Shown: piece by piece, positions 1-12,012 of the stretch
Position numbering within the stretch: position 1 is the stretch's first letter
Layout: each line of letters opens with the position of its first letter
NCBI GenBank assembly: GCA_036023115.1
Contig: JAYKKT010000046.1
Span: 4,681,001-4,745,000, forward strand
Length of the DNA: 64,000 bases
Origin: Brasenia schreberi
Lineage: Eukaryota > Streptophyta > Magnoliopsida > Nymphaeales > Cabombaceae
Direction: 5' to 3'
Made by a program: the position numbers and the translations under genes
The notes under the pieces: model-generated
Seen by the model: only the letters and a program-made list of their open reading frames with translations
What the model was told of the DNA's origin: nothing
Database searches by the model: none

Positions 1-1787
1 CATTGGTGTGCACAGGGTGCTAACATACAAAAGATAGAGAATTCTTGGTAGTTGGTACTCCTCCTCCTCTACGAATACCAGAAGAGCACAAACCTGAAGT
101 AATTCTTGCAGAGCTTCTTCAGGAGCCATTCGCAGACCTCCTTTTCCCAGGCCAAGGCGCAGAGATAGAACTGTCAAATTGTCACATGTCTTTCAATGAA
201 CGTCCCAGGAACCAAATCAGATCCGAACTAGTCCATGAATAATTATACAACCATAATAAACCATGGGTACCACTAGGTACCAATGTATTTCAATGAAGTA
301 TATGAAATAAAAGCCACTACCTTTTAAATCAACAGTAGTTTCTGCCAAAGCAGACACAATGTAAAATCTGCTTTTCTTGTCCTGCATTGCAATGAAGAAA
401 CCAATCATCAAATCATCATGATGATCAAAATAAATCATGCTTTTCCATGGATTGACAAAAACTAACCTTCAAAAGTAAGTTTTTGCTCAATGCCCCTCCC
501 AGGTGTCCGACATACTTTGCCTGATCAATAATCAGTAGTAATTTGTCTTGGAAAAGAAAATGAATACAAAATATACATGAATATGGTGGATCTTTTCCAT
601 CCTTATGTGGGCAGAAAAGAAAAAAACAGCCTTCCATCCTTACCTGAGCTTCAACTGTCAGAACCACAGGATGACTGTAAATTGAAAAATTGATTTGAAG
701 TTCCTACAAGGTAAAATAGCACTGTTATGTAGGCAAATCATATCAAACTTCCTAGAGGATAAATTGGCACTATTAGGTGATAGAACATGGTGTAGGGAGA
801 GAAGACAGAGATTCAACCTAGAAAACTAAATTGCACCGTATGCTAAAGAACCACGGTGATCATTAATATTAGGACTATATTCCCCAGATTATGATGTACC
901 GGGTGATTCATAAATCATGACTTTTACAGCGTTTTAACTTTTAACCTCATAGAAATACGGATCATCATGTTAACCAGATTAGACCCTTTCAAAAGTTCAC
1001 AGAAAAGCAATTGAACAGCATCAACATGGACCACTTTTGGCTTATATTGGTTTAGGTTGAGAGACAAATTTAGAGAAGGGATAGCGATGCTGGAGAACAC
1101 GGAAACTGTCAGAAGGCTCCTTTGTTATATATGTATTTGTATATATATATATATGAGGGAACATCGGGTCTTCTTCCTAGGAGTTGGCTCTCAAGCCTTA
1201 ATTACTCCACAAGACAATTGGATGGGGAGGCTGACCTACAATGAAAGACTTGTTACACATTTATAGGCAAATTCAAGGAGAAGTTCAGGCTTGCAAAACC
1301 ATCAAAATTTACTGCGTGAAGCTTAGATTCAAAGATATCCTCCGGCACTATCAGCAAACTTAACGTGAAATTTTAACACCATGTAAACTTCTACCATGAA
1401 CATTTACGAATGCAACTAATAATTCTCGTTGGCCTGACCTCGAGTGGCAAGTTCTATATAAACATCCAGGACAAATGAAATGATGGTTGCATTGCATACA
1501 AAACAAGCAGAACTATTTACTACAAGCAAGCCAGACTAAAAACCCGACACAAGGGCCTATTAAATTCTTCCTACTAAAAGCATATGCATCTTGCACACGA
1601 TAAGCAAATAATCTCCCAAACTTGGTTACTGATCGAACTCAACTCTCAAGTTCAATTGGCTCTCTGCCCGATTGAATGGAGAGAGAGAGAGAGAGATGAA
1701 CAACAAATGCGCACAGGACGAAAATGGTATCAGCGGAAGAGGACAGACCTTCAATCGATCTAAGAGTTGATCCTTAGAATAACCCAT
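1..1787 (-). CDS. YbaK/PrdX-type aminoacyl-tRNA deacylase domain protein, 5' part (5 exons seen)
   Basis: Five minus-strand exons join in frame: 1749-1787, 644-703, 467-520, 321-381 and 94-170; the gene continues beyond the left edge. The 97 codons visible start MGYSKDQLLDRLK, continue into a segment with HPVVLTVEAQ, then AKYVGHLGGALSKN, then DKKSRFYIVSALAETTVDLK, and end RLGLGKGGLRMAPEEAL. From family knowledge these blocks match the plant YbaK / prolyl-tRNA synthetase-associated domain proteins (PrdX, PRORSD1-like), cytosolic enzymes that hydrolyse mischarged aminoacyl-tRNA such as Ala-tRNA(Pro). All introns are GT-AG: donors AAG|gtctgt, CAG|gtaagg, AAG|gttagt, AAAG|gtagtg and CAG|gtttgt; acceptors cttgtag, gatcag, atgcag and gacag. 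The first exon codes only 13 residues and is separated by a 1,045-bp intron. No break is seen. The catalytic C-terminal half is outside the window. Identity is by recalled family sequence, not by a search. Confidence 0.88.
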
Positions 1788-3170
1788 GAAGGTGATACGG
1801 CTTCAACACTACCGCTAAGGGAGATGTGTTCTCTGCTCCACCAAATAAGAAAAATCTGAAGGAGGCGTCAATAGTATCACTGAGATCGGCGACGCGACGA
1901 AGAAAGCGAGCGACTAAAGGAAGCTATGACAGGCGCGCCACGGAACTACGTTTTCCCCTAACCCATTCAAGCTGAGGTACGAACCTTTAACGAATCACAT
2001 GGTAAGTCTGTAGAAGTGTCAACGTGTCGTCTCGCCGTGCTAGTATTAGACCAGGAACTGGGCCTGGACCCTTAGTCTAGTGGATCAAATCTCCCATCCG
2101 TCACTGGTCCCATGGGTGGCTCAGGCATCAATATGAGTTGAGGCCTAAATCGAAAACTGGTTATGATTAGTGACCTAAACATTTGGGTCCCTAAAATTAC
2201 AAGAGTAACAATTTAGGGGCCTAAATTGTTATATATTTAAATATTTAAAAGAAATGTCAAGGCAAGGACCTAAGTTGATTGCTTTAGTCATCGACGAGCT
2301 ATCCTTGTGTATATTGCTTAAGCCTCGTAATCAAACACCTCCTAGCGGTCAGGATTGGTTCGGTTAAGTTAATTTTGGATAACAAACCCTACTGAACCAA
2401 ACCACATCGTGGATTCTGGCTGGGTTTAGTTTTAAATTTTAAATGTTGGTTCTTCATCTAAGAAACATTTTTCATCCCACAATATTGCAATGATCAAAAT
2501 GTAAAATGCATTATGTCATGTAGAAAGGATACAAATAGTTATGCTAATCAAGTATTTTCACAAGTCATCCACACTTTACTGTTGGTACATATCAAGAACA
2601 TACAGTATCAAACTTAACAGTAGCTCTACTCAGTTGCTATTTCTATAGTTCAGGTATTTAATTTCGAGCATGCAAACCACTCATATGCAAGCTTTATTCA
2701 AATCAATTTTAATGATTCAATCATAAGTCATAAGTGGTTGAGATTATAAATTAACAAGTAAAAAAAATACATGTGCTTTGATACTTAATTGCCCATGTAC
2801 ATTTTACTTTTTTGTCTTTATAAGCATTTTTTTAATTTCCAATCTTAATCATTCGTGTCCCTTAATCATATGATTAAATAGTTGAGATTATTTTGGATAT
2901 AGTTTACATATATATGGTTTGCATTTTCTACCTTCTCTCTATATATGAGATTTATTTAGATGTATTAAATATGCTACCAACCTAACACACAAACACATAG
3001 ATATAAAGAAACAAAACAAATAGGCGACTTGCATCGCGTAGATCGGTTTGAAACACCGCCGATGGTTAAAGAAAAAGAAAAATGGAGATGAAAAAATAAG
3101 GAAAAAAAGGAGATGAAGAAGAGACTGAGAAAAGCTGAAGGCCACTCCTTTGTCACTCTTATAACACGAA

Positions 3171-3171
<1 letters not shown>
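1788..3171. other. Intergenic DNA between the deacylase gene and p24; no gene seen
   Basis: The first part should hold the 5' UTR and promoter of the minus-strand deacylase gene; a short GA run lies in its first intron at about 1680-1696. At 2207-2230 there is a palindrome with 11-bp arms (AACAATTTAGG and its complement) around two G. At 2324-2342 lies a 19-bp motif repeated exactly at 11804-11822. The remainder is AT-rich and I recognise no coding signal in it. Confidence 0.5.

Positions 3172-3256
<85 letters not shown>
3172..3256. repeat. Compound (TA)n(GA)n microsatellite
   Basis: About 40 bp of uninterrupted TA dinucleotides run directly into about 45 bp of GA. It lies roughly 230 bp upstream of the p24 start codon, so it is in the promoter or distal 5' region. 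Long pure runs like this are usually length-polymorphic. Confidence 0.95.
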
Positions 3257-3258
<2 letters not shown>

Positions 3259-3486
3259 GTCTTTTGACTAAAATGCCGGGCCCAGTGCGTATCAATTCAG
3301 TGGGGCCCAACGCACCGTTGGCAACCGTTGACCGTTGATATGTACACACGATCTGACCATGCGTGTTGGCACGCTAGGGTCGCCCATTGTAAGGGGTTGA
3401 AAGAACTGAACGAAGAAGAAACAACGGAAGAGCGTGGGAAGCAGAGGCAAAAGAGAGAGGGAGAGAGAGACGGGGAAGGAGGGAAG

Positions 3487-5492
3487 ATGGATTTGCGGAT
3501 CGTGTTGGCTTTCCTGTGTTGGCTGGGTGTGAGAAGCGTGGAAGGCATCTGGTTGAACATTCCTGCCGTCGGAACCAAGTGCGTATCGGAGGAGATCCAC
3601 AATGAAGTTGTCGTCTTGGCCAGTTACGCCGTCGTCTCTGACGAAGCAAGCAACAATCTCCCATTAGTGTCTGTAAAGGTCTCTCTCTCTCTCCCGTTGA
3701 CTATTTCTGAAGATGGTGATTTCTATTTGCATGTGATTCGGATCTTTTGGACTCTGTCATGAAATGGGGCGATTATCCTTCACTAGATTTTGATCCTGGA
3801 AGTAATACTCGGACCATTCTCTTAGAACGTTTATTTTTGAGATTGAATAATTGATGCTTCAATATGTCATGGCACTGCAGCAATATCTCATGGTAGTGCT
3901 GCGAAACCAATCTAAAGCATTAAAACACACACATAATAACACTTCTAGTGTTCCTGCATAATGGCTGGTTTTGCTTGATTGATGAACAGTTTTTAATTTC
4001 TAAGAGCATGCAAAGCATGAATCACATTTCAAAAGAAATTAATATATTGTCTTTAAAAATTAACCACAAGTTATATACTCAATTCAGGTTGCATCATATT
4101 ATCTTCCACAATTGACAAGTTGTCTCTTTTCAGGTTACATCACCTTATGCAAATGTGCTCCACCAAAAGGAAAATGCGACTGCTGGCCAATTTGCTTTTA
4201 CAACGAAGGAGGTTGGTGAGTACCTAGCATGTTTCTCGTTGGCAGGAAACCATGATAGCAAAGGAGCAAACATCAACCTTGACTGGAAAATCGGCATTGA
4301 AGCGAAGGATTGGGACTCGGTTGCAAAGAAAGAGAAGCTTGAGGTAAAATGTGTGGATATCAGTTTCTCCAATCTGGATACAACTTTCATGCTCATATAT
4401 GAGTTTAAGGTTGACATTTACCCTATTAGATTTTTGTGCAGGCAGGCTTGCATACAGTATGTGTTTATGCATGTATTTTCTAGAGAATCTTAAACTTACG
4501 AATGCTTTGCCCAAATACTATCATCTTCTCTGTATGGAAATAAAAGGTCCTGCCTTGGGTATCCCTCTCCTATACGAACTAAACTAAAATGCATATCAGT
4601 ATTCACGGGCGATCCATAGATTGGTCAAGAGATGCAGATTTATGCTCTCTTTCTCTCTCTCCAACACACACACACGGGCGTACAACAGTGTGATCATGTG
4701 AAACTAGAGCCCTTCTCAAGTTCCGAAGGAAAATTTACTCCACATCACTATTTACTGGAGCAGTTACAAGCTAATTGTGGCCAACTTTCTAAATCCCCAC
4801 GTTTTTTGATGAAGTTCCTTATTCTACTGCCACTTTTGTGACATACCTTTGTTATTTTTTTGACTTCTATTGGATAAATTGCTGATGATCAAGTTTTTTT
4901 TTCCTAAAGCTTGTTTCCTTTTCATTTAATTCTTGAAATACTATAATTCATGTTATCATAATTCTACTTCTTTCGGGTTCTCAGGACCATGCTTTGTTGA
5001 AGTTCCCTGCAGTTCTACAGCATAGTTGCGCCCTTGCATAGATTGTACCTATCTAAACCGAGAAATACATAACTGATAAACAAAGAGTACATGTCCCTGG
5101 CTGCATAAAGCCATGTCTATATGCCTGAATTTACGCATGTTAATAGGCTAATACTTGATAATGATAGCCAGTTTATCATTGTGATAGGGTGTTGGACTGG
5201 AGATGAAGAAATTGGAAGGGCTAGTGGATGAGATCTATTGGAACCTTTTGTATTTTAAGAGATTGTAAGTCTCTTTCTAACGCAGTGATTAGAAATTCTC
5301 ATAATTTCATATTGCCAACTTCACATTCATTGCCCACGGGGTTGCAGGGAAGAAGACATGGTGACTGTCAGCGAGAAGACGAATGCACGGGTTGCATGGT
5401 TCAGCTTTATGTCACTTGGTGTTTGTATTGGAGCCTCACTATTTCAATTGTGGTATCTAAAGCGCTACTTCCACAAGAAGAAGCTTATTTAA
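3487..5492 (+). CDS. p24 delta-type transmembrane emp24 domain protein (COPI/COPII cargo receptor)
   Basis: Four exons, 3487-3678, 4134-4343, 5188-5264 and 5348-5492, give a 207-residue protein, the usual p24 length. Order: signal peptide (about 1-20, ending VRSVEG), a lumenal GOLD domain starting [12 protein letters not shown] with the second conserved cysteine in YLACFSL, a coiled-coil stretch including [11 protein letters not shown], one membrane helix ([18 protein letters not shown]) and a short cytosolic tail ending YFHKKKLI. The tail has the aromatic YF pair and a C-terminal KKxx dilysine signal, as known for p24 proteins that bind coatomer and cycle between ER and Golgi. Splice sites are GT-AG and the exon joins preserve frame. 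The start is the first Met directly before the signal peptide. GA-rich leader sequence precedes it. The delta subclass is inferred from overall resemblance. Confidence 0.93.
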
Positions 5493-5565
5493 GGTTGAGT
5501 GTGCTGAAGTTGATCTTTCCTTTGTTGTCCTCTGTTATCTTCCTATCTAACCTTTTCTTTAGAAA

Positions 5566-6003
5566 GGAATCTTTGTCTAGCACAAAAAGTTTCGAGTCAA
5601 CCTATCAATCAATGAAATAGCAATGGCGACATAAAAAGGTGTCGAATAAGTGCATATCAGCATTTTTGAGTAGCAAAGTGCAGACTTCATGAAGCGTTGA
5701 AGGCATCCAAGTGACGGTTTAATTTTGTTCTTTGATACATTGAGCATGCTGAAACCAGATGCATTTCCCAAGTATCGAACTCATGACATTCAACTTGTGA
5801 GTTGGCCCCTTTGTGACACGGTTTGAAATTTTTTGAGTACCCAAGTGTCTATGATCTTTCCTTTAGAGAAACAATGAAGGCAATGTTCTTGAGAAAGGAA
5901 ATTTTTTTCTAGCACAAGAAGTTGGTATGCTTCAATAAATGTGTCAATCAGAGACATGGCAATCTCACCATTCACATGGAAATAAGGTGTTGCATAAGCA
6001 TAT
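5566..6003. repeat. Diverged direct duplication in the 3' intergenic space
   Basis: Segments 5566-5660 and 5893-6003 share the same ordered blocks: gaaaggaa, tctagcacaa.aagtt, tcaatca, catggcaat-like and aggtgt.g.ataag.catat. The second copy has extra bases in the middle. They sit between the convergent 3' ends of p24 and the F-box gene. A tRNA-like fragment at 5765-5812 lies between the copies. The match was judged by eye. Confidence 0.45.
5765..5825 (-). repeat. tRNA-like SINE fragment
   Basis: On the minus strand this reads CAACTCACAAGTTGAATG followed by ATGAGTTCGATACTTGG, which looks like an anticodon arm and then a T-arm with a pol III B-box (GTTCGATAC). The same arrangement occurs in the SINE split by the copia element at 50604/56594 (CAACTCACATGTTGAAGG, then ATGAGTTCGATACCC). 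The A-box end is degraded. It is a remnant and not a functional tRNA. Confidence 0.45.
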
Positions 6004-6008
6004 TACCG

Positions 6009-7639
6009 TCATTCAATCCTGACTTTTCCATTCCGGTTTTTGAACTTGCAAATTTCTTCAAAGAATATGTCAGCACTCTCGTTGCAGTTCTTCATTTGAG
6101 AGACCCTAATCACCATTCTTCTGAGCCTCCTGCTATGCCTGACCAGGGATTCAAGAGTACTCATCTTCTGCTCTGCGTTTAGCGGCGATCTGACGGTGAT
6201 CAGGACTTCTTCGAGGCAAGGGATCGAAAATCCTGAGCCCACCTGCAAATTATAAACAAATTAGGCTGATTAAAACTATCCAAAATATTTTGAATTCGCT
6301 GTCGATGCAAGGCATGCTTTACTCACATTTCTCAAGCTGTTCTTCTGGCACAAGGCAGCAAACATGGCGCCATGGATCTCAAATTTCATTAGTTTTTTAT
6401 GTGCATTGAAGAACTCAACCAAGTCAACCTCCGGGAACGGTTGCAACCGATCAGAATCGCCGCTGAACTCGATTTTCATTACTAGATGTTTCACCTCGGA
6501 TGCAGCACGAAGAATTGAACTTATAGCATCCCAACACCACTGTACTCCCCTCAAGGATAAGTACTCCAGGGCCATAAGTTTCCCGCATTCTACCTTACAT
6601 ATCTTACCTGTTACCAAAATAAAACACAAGTTAGTCGCTATCGCGTCATACATACTAAGGCTAAATCATTGCATTTCATCAATTGATGATATTAGGCGGT
6701 GGTTGAAGCGACGGAAGCCACCCAAATAAGGGTGAGTACACACAGTGCGCATATGCCACATCTATAAAGTGTGTGTGCCTGTGTCTTCCCCTCATTAGTG
6801 GTCTCACAGAATCATACGTTCGACCAGAAACAGAAGGCTGTCGCGTTAACAGTTTATACGAAACTAGAGCAAGATTGACAACGGAAGAGCAAAATAGAAA
6901 GAACGGAACCTGAGCTATTGGCGATTGACAGGTGAGTCAAATGCAGAGTGTGATGAACGCAAATCCGATCGGCACCTTGAACCTCGAACGACTGGAGTTT
7001 CGGCGAATTGACGGAAACGTAGCAATCTCCCAAACCATAAAAGTCCAACCTACATTCCTCTAGCTGCTGCATTTCTATCGAAACCGAACGAATCCCATCA
7101 CAACCAAGCAAAGTCAGATTCACCAAATTCGGGCACGATCGGAGAAGATCGAAGAGAGACGAATTGGTGAGCCGAGCACCCACAATCTCCAGAATCTGCA
7201 ATTTCTCCAAATTGGACCATCGAGGCGGGTCGGTAAGGAGCACGCCCCACAATTTCAACGTTTCCAAGCCGCTCAATTGGCTAATGCAATCCAAATGAGC
7301 GGATTTCTCGTTCTCAGATGATCGTTTCTCAACCAAATTATCGACCCGAAGCTCGAGCCGCCTCAAATTGGGGTTCTTGCTCAACCAAGAGTTCAAATTC
7401 TCGATAGAGAAAGGGCAGAAGATCACCAACTCCTCCAATGACATGGTCGACATAATCATCCTCCCGACGATCGCATCCGATTGATAATCGTCGAAAGAAT
7501 TCCTAGGAAAATAAAGACTCTTTATAAACGGCGTCGAGTTCTTCCAATGTTTGGATACACATGTGCAAGATGCAACATCTCTTGCATTTCGGATAAAGGA
7601 GAGGACGTATTGAATCAGCTCATCCGGCAATACATCCAT
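6009..7639 (-). CDS. F-box/LRR protein, Arabidopsis At1g10780-like
   Basis: Three minus exons, 6910-7639, 6327-6607 and 6009-6242, encode 414 residues. The start MDVLPDELIQYVLSFI is the F-box, which binds SKP1 in SCF ubiquitin ligases. An earlier in-frame Met exists at 7702, but the family starts at this Met. The rest is a leucine-rich (RNI-like) substrate-binding region, with segments such as LETLKLWGVLL, LRSCPNLVNLTLLGCDGI, LSLRGVQWCWDAI, IHGAMFAALCQKNSL and PCLEEVLITVRSPLNAEQK. These segments match my recollection of At1g10780. Donors are CAG|gttccg and AAT|gtgagt; acceptors are gtaacag and tttgcag; phases agree and no stop interrupts. It is convergent with p24 (517 bp between stops). The substrate is unknown. 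Confidence 0.93.
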
Positions 7640-10290
7640 CTCGCTAATCCCACCAAAACACGAATAAATATGATTCAATAAATCAAACAAGAACAAGAAC
7701 AAAGAGGAGAATGACGATAACCCGGAGAACGAGAGTTTCTTGATATATGGATTAAATAATTGATTAAAACACCAAAGAACTCACAAGTAGCACGAAAATA
7801 AGCGGATTGCGCTAAAAGGACAATGAAAGAAAAGGATGATCGTGAGTCTAGAAATCCCAACGATAAACAAATCAATGACGGGCGCCAACGAAAGGAATAA
7901 TCAACTCCGATAAATGAGGCTAAAATATGCAAAGTTTTAGCCAATAGAATGAAACCCAAAACACCAAGAACGAGATTTTAGGAACACCAAGAAAGAAAAA
8001 GAGACAGTACAACCAATTTATGATTGTCTTCTCTCGTTTACGCTTCAGAGAAACATAGGACACCAAGAACTACACACTGAGAGAGAGAGAGAGTGAAATG
8101 TGTCGTTGGCGCGCGTATATGAAAGCAAAAGCACGCGCTTCAAATTTCGAAAGCGAGGGACGCATACCAACGGTCTGAAAAGGAAAATAAACACGCGAGA
8201 GGACGAAAATTTTTGGACGTCCTGGGTTTCGCCGTTGGGTTCGGTCCGCCTATTTTTCAAATGTTTGAAACTGAGTTCCATTCAAAGTTTTAAGGATTTA
8301 GGGTTTTCTTGGGCACACTTGACTGACACATAAGGGCAGCCAGAGAGAGAGAACAGATGAAACCTTTATATATATTTATTAGCAACAGGCATGTGGACAT
8401 ATATAATTTTCATTTGTTATTAATTGTTTTCGTGCGTCTTACTTAGCTCGAACTAGAAAGAAAACGGAGAAGGATTCTCTTGGGTAGCTGGTGACATCTT
8501 AAAATTTTCACAACAAACATTGTTCTTACAAAAACTAGGTGAAATTTTGTTAGGCATATACTCTTACCTACATTACAGACCCAAAGTTTAAGCAAGAACT
8601 CTACATCTTTGCTCAATATAATAAATGAATTAAAGACAAGATTTTTTTCATAAAAAAAACATTTTTGTGATTTGAATCGAAAAAGTCGGATTATGGAATC
8701 ACGAAGCATAATTAGTTTTCCAAAAACATAAAAAGGTTATCCACTCTATGCATACCTATTATAATTTGAGCTAAACACCAAGGATCGAGCTTAGACATGG
8801 CTGGTGTAAAACGGCCCCACGGTTCCAACCGAAACCGAATCGGGCAAACCGGACCTGGAACCATTGATCACATGGTTCAGTTTTGGTTCTACCTTTCATG
8901 GAACTGGAACTAGTCCAAATCCAGAATTGGCGGTTACAAACCGTCGATTGCCATAACGGAATTAATTAACATAAACTAAAGGCAATTAAATTAATGGTGG
9001 AAGCCACAATTAAGATTTGATATCTTCAAAGTCAATGCGCATCGACTTGATGAGAGATGTAGAGACTCTCTTGCATCTTTGTGTACTATGGAAATTAAGG
9101 AGAGGTAATTTTTCCATATGACTTTGGGACCATAACCCCTCTATTTATCATTGATCTTGGTCCATATAGTTTTTCATTTAACATATTATAGAATTAGGAA
9201 ACTACTCTAATTGTATGTGAATATTAGATCCCAAACTCTATGAGATGTCATTAGGCCCATTATCCGAATCCACATTAGATAACAATGTCCGACCTAACCA
9301 ATTAGATAGCAAAAGATACCTAAATTGTTCGATATATGTTGGATCATATTATTGAATAAATTTAACAACTAATACATGCAAACCATCGTACTTAGTTTGG
9401 GAGAAAGCTTGTCTTTCATTATGCTTGTGAAACTTGTAGAATGAGACTGGCTCACCTTTAAGATTGAACCCGGCACCTCGTTAGGACTAAGTGGTTTGGA
9501 TCTCCTCCTCTCAAACTCTAGGTGGGTGTTACTCGTCGGGCCGACGGGATTCTCTCAAAAGGGTCATGAGTTGTTTATCAATCTTATTAAGTGGAGTCAG
9601 TATGTGATTTAAGAGTTAAGAAGTCCATCTCCAATGTCTATTGGACAATGATAAATGTAAATGGATCGGATTAAGATCAGTTTTGGGTTTTGTCAACTGT
9701 GACTAATTAGATAATGGGAGAACCAAATTCCCATATGAACAACCAAGACTGAAATCAAATGCCAAAAAGCACACTATAATCAGATTCAGGTATTGCTTCG
9801 TGTTGGATATATATTTCCGATATCCATGGCAGATGTTCTACTAAGTAATATGGCTATTGCAAGTACCATCCCGATCGCCGGATATGGATCAAATAATAAA
9901 TATTCCTTTTTAGGTGGTATTACCACCGTGGGTAGTGGGTGAATAAAATTATAAAGATAGAATATCAAAAGAATATCAATATGAACATGACCTGACTCTT
10001 TGATGTCATTGGTCAAACACAAACTTTTCCGGTAATCTTTGTGTCATGTCCGAAATTGCCTGTGGGTTTCGGGTTGTGTTTATCTTGTATTTGTGCTCAA
10101 ATTGTGTCAACCTCAACTACAATTTTTTTTGTCACTTTAGGTGGACACGACAAAGAAGACGTTTTGAGTCTATAGCTTTTTTTGGCATTTGGTGTCATGT
10201 GAGAAATTCCACCTTGGGGGTGTTTGACTATAAAGTCATGAACTGAGCTAAAAAGTGAGATCATACCATCATTTTTTCTAATGCACATTA
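7640..10290. other. F-box upstream region and repeat-rich intergenic DNA; no gene seen
   Basis: The 5' UTR and promoter of the minus-strand F-box gene should lie in the first few hundred bases; a short GA run occurs at about 8079-8095. From about 8795 to 8955 the sequence is dense in GGTTC/GAACC words (for example aaccgaaaccgaatcgg), like the islands at 12782-12925 and 31655-32070. Beyond that I see only AT-rich DNA with no long or conserved reading frame. Confidence 0.5.
8795..8955. repeat. GGTTCC/CCGGTT-rich dispersed repeat island
   Basis: The stretch is built from short variants of ggttc, accggt and gaacc. Similar islands occur at 12782-12925 and 31655-32070, so it is a dispersed repeat class within the window. 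I cannot name the family or define termini. Confidence 0.45.
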
Positions 10291-10293
10291 AGA

Positions 10294-10455
10294 TTAGTAG
10301 CGGATCTAGAAAGTAGTTTTAGGGGAGGCGAAGTATGTATTTGATGGTGTTAAGGGGGTGAAGCATGAATCTCAACCATATATTCGACTGTAAAATTTAG
10401 CTTTTAGGTGAAATGCAAAGATTTGAAGAGGACGACGCCACTAATTGCGACCCAT
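10294..10455. repeat. Degenerate relative of the hAT-type MITE at 30272
   Basis: It starts tagtagcggatctag, a decayed form of the cagtggcggatctag terminus, and contains gaagcatgaatctcaacc-atatattc, which also occurs inside the element at 30272-30426. The right end near 10445 (gacgccacta) is a weak match to the inverted terminus. No clear target duplication was found. Confidence 0.4.
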
Positions 10456-10479
10456 GTTTGATTAAGAGAGGAGTTTGTT

Positions 10480-11780
10480 ACAGGCAAAAATCCCGTGGTG
10501 TGCGTACCCACATGCATCCTTCATCTGGCGGCTTCAAAGGGCACAAGCACCGGGAGATGCTCAGGTGAAGGCGTACTCACTATGCTCACAAGGTTGAGCA
10601 TAAACCCCTCTTGGTTCAAGTGTTCAGTGCTTGGTGGTGTGTGTGGTGTCTTGTACATGTACGAGCCTTGTGAAATGTAGCTCGTGTGTGTGTGGCGTGA
10701 GTTATACTTGGGTGATTTGCGTGAGTGTGTCATGCACTCGAGTCATGTGGCGTGTGTGGCATTTTGTAAGTGCACGAGCCTAGAAAAAGGTAGCTCATGT
10801 GTGTGGCGTGTGTGGTACACGGGTGTGTGAGTGTCACTCGTGTCACTAGGGAGTGAGTTCGGTCCCTTGTAAGCCCGGGTTTGTGTTTGTAAGCTTGGGC
10901 AAGTCGGGTCTTGAAACAAGGCTAGGTAGTGCCTTGGGTCGGTCACATAGTGGGCCAGGTGGAGCCTGTGCCACGTGCGCTCGCGCGCCACCCATCCGGA
11001 GCTTCACAGCATGCGCCAGGTGTGGACAGGTCAGGGCATGGACGGTTTCACGTTGAGGCACCTGGGACAGTTACAGCGGCAGGTGAGGGGTCACCATGTG
11101 CTGGAGCCTTGGAGACGGTTGCTGTGGAAGCTAAAGGGGTACTTGTGGTAGGCGCCTGTGACAGGAGCCGGTGTTGTGGAAGCCAAACCGTCACCACCCC
11201 CTGGGAGCTGAAGGGGCACTGCAGGGAGCACAGGCGCCACCCCCTGTGCCAGTCGGTTCAGACGTTATGTGCAGGGCAGTCGAACTAGCTGGGGAGTTGA
11301 AGGGCTAGCCTAGTACATCTATAAAAGGCCGTGCCAGCCTTATGGGAGGGGCTGGTTCCCAGACGTGTGGCTGGTCCCCCGGACGTGTGTGGTTCACTTG
11401 TGAGAGAGTCTTGTGCATTCACCTTGAGGCTGGGCGAGAAGTATCTCTGCTAGGTCCTTGGGAATGACCTTAACTAGCTAGGGTGAGTGTGTGTGTTCAA
11501 GACCATGTGGGTGTGTGTAGTCCACATGTGCATGTACTGGACCGGTTGTATCCAGGTTGGCGCGAAATGCAGCTGATGATCTTACTTTCCTTCGCATGCT
11601 CTCTTGTGCTTGACCATAGGCAAGCGTAGGTGTGTGTGTGAGATGTGCACCAACGAAGGGAACGTTCCGCTGGGCATTTGGCATGTGGCTGAACATCAAA
11701 CATGTAGCAGCCCCGCCAAGGGAGAGGCTGAAAGGATCACGAAGGTAGTTCTTGCCATCACAGGTAGGTTGTTTTTCGGT
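10480..11780. other. GC-rich island, possible solo LTR of an unidentified retroelement
   Basis: Base composition rises sharply here relative to the AT-rich flanks, with many gtgtg and CpG-containing words. A TATA-like box (ctataaaagg) at about 11319-11328 is followed by a leader-like stretch, as in plant LTR promoters. Open frames inside are short and match nothing I know. Terminal TG...CA and a target duplication could not be fixed, so the LTR interpretation is an inference. It could also be another TE class or a decayed host sequence. Confidence 0.3.
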
Positions 11781-11890
11781 TTGAAAAATTAACCGTTCAA
11801 GGTCTCGTAATCAAACACCTCCAAAGTGTATGTTTACATCCTTAGGCCGCACATAGACGAAGCAACATTGTGCCGTTTTCGAAAACACCC

Positions 11891-12012
11891 TTTTCTTTTT
11901 TTTCTTTTTTTTTTGTTACAAGAGAAACACCCACCCACACATGGACCTTCAGGGAGTCGAACTCCCTACCATCAGTAACAGGCCCTGCCGTTGAGCTAAC
12001 TCTTTGGGTGCA
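11891..12012 (-). repeat. tRNA-derived SINE (same family as 42747-42861)
   Basis: Read on the minus strand: head GCACCCAAAGAG, A-box TTAGCTCAACGGCAGGGC, B-box region AGGGAGTTCGACTCCCT, then a short body ending CTTGTAAC and an A-rich tail (T-rich at 11891-11914 on the plus strand). Head, boxes and tail match the element at 42747-42861. I could not define a target duplication. Confidence 0.7.

Noticed and set aside
2939..3349. 136-codon minus frame ending in Ser-Leu repeats
   Set aside because: It runs through the TA/GA microsatellite; the frame is a repeat artefact in the p24 promoter.
7675..7959. Upstream extension or extra exon of the F-box gene
   Set aside because: The family begins at the Met at 7639. 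The upstream frame is not conserved and is better read as 5' UTR or promoter.
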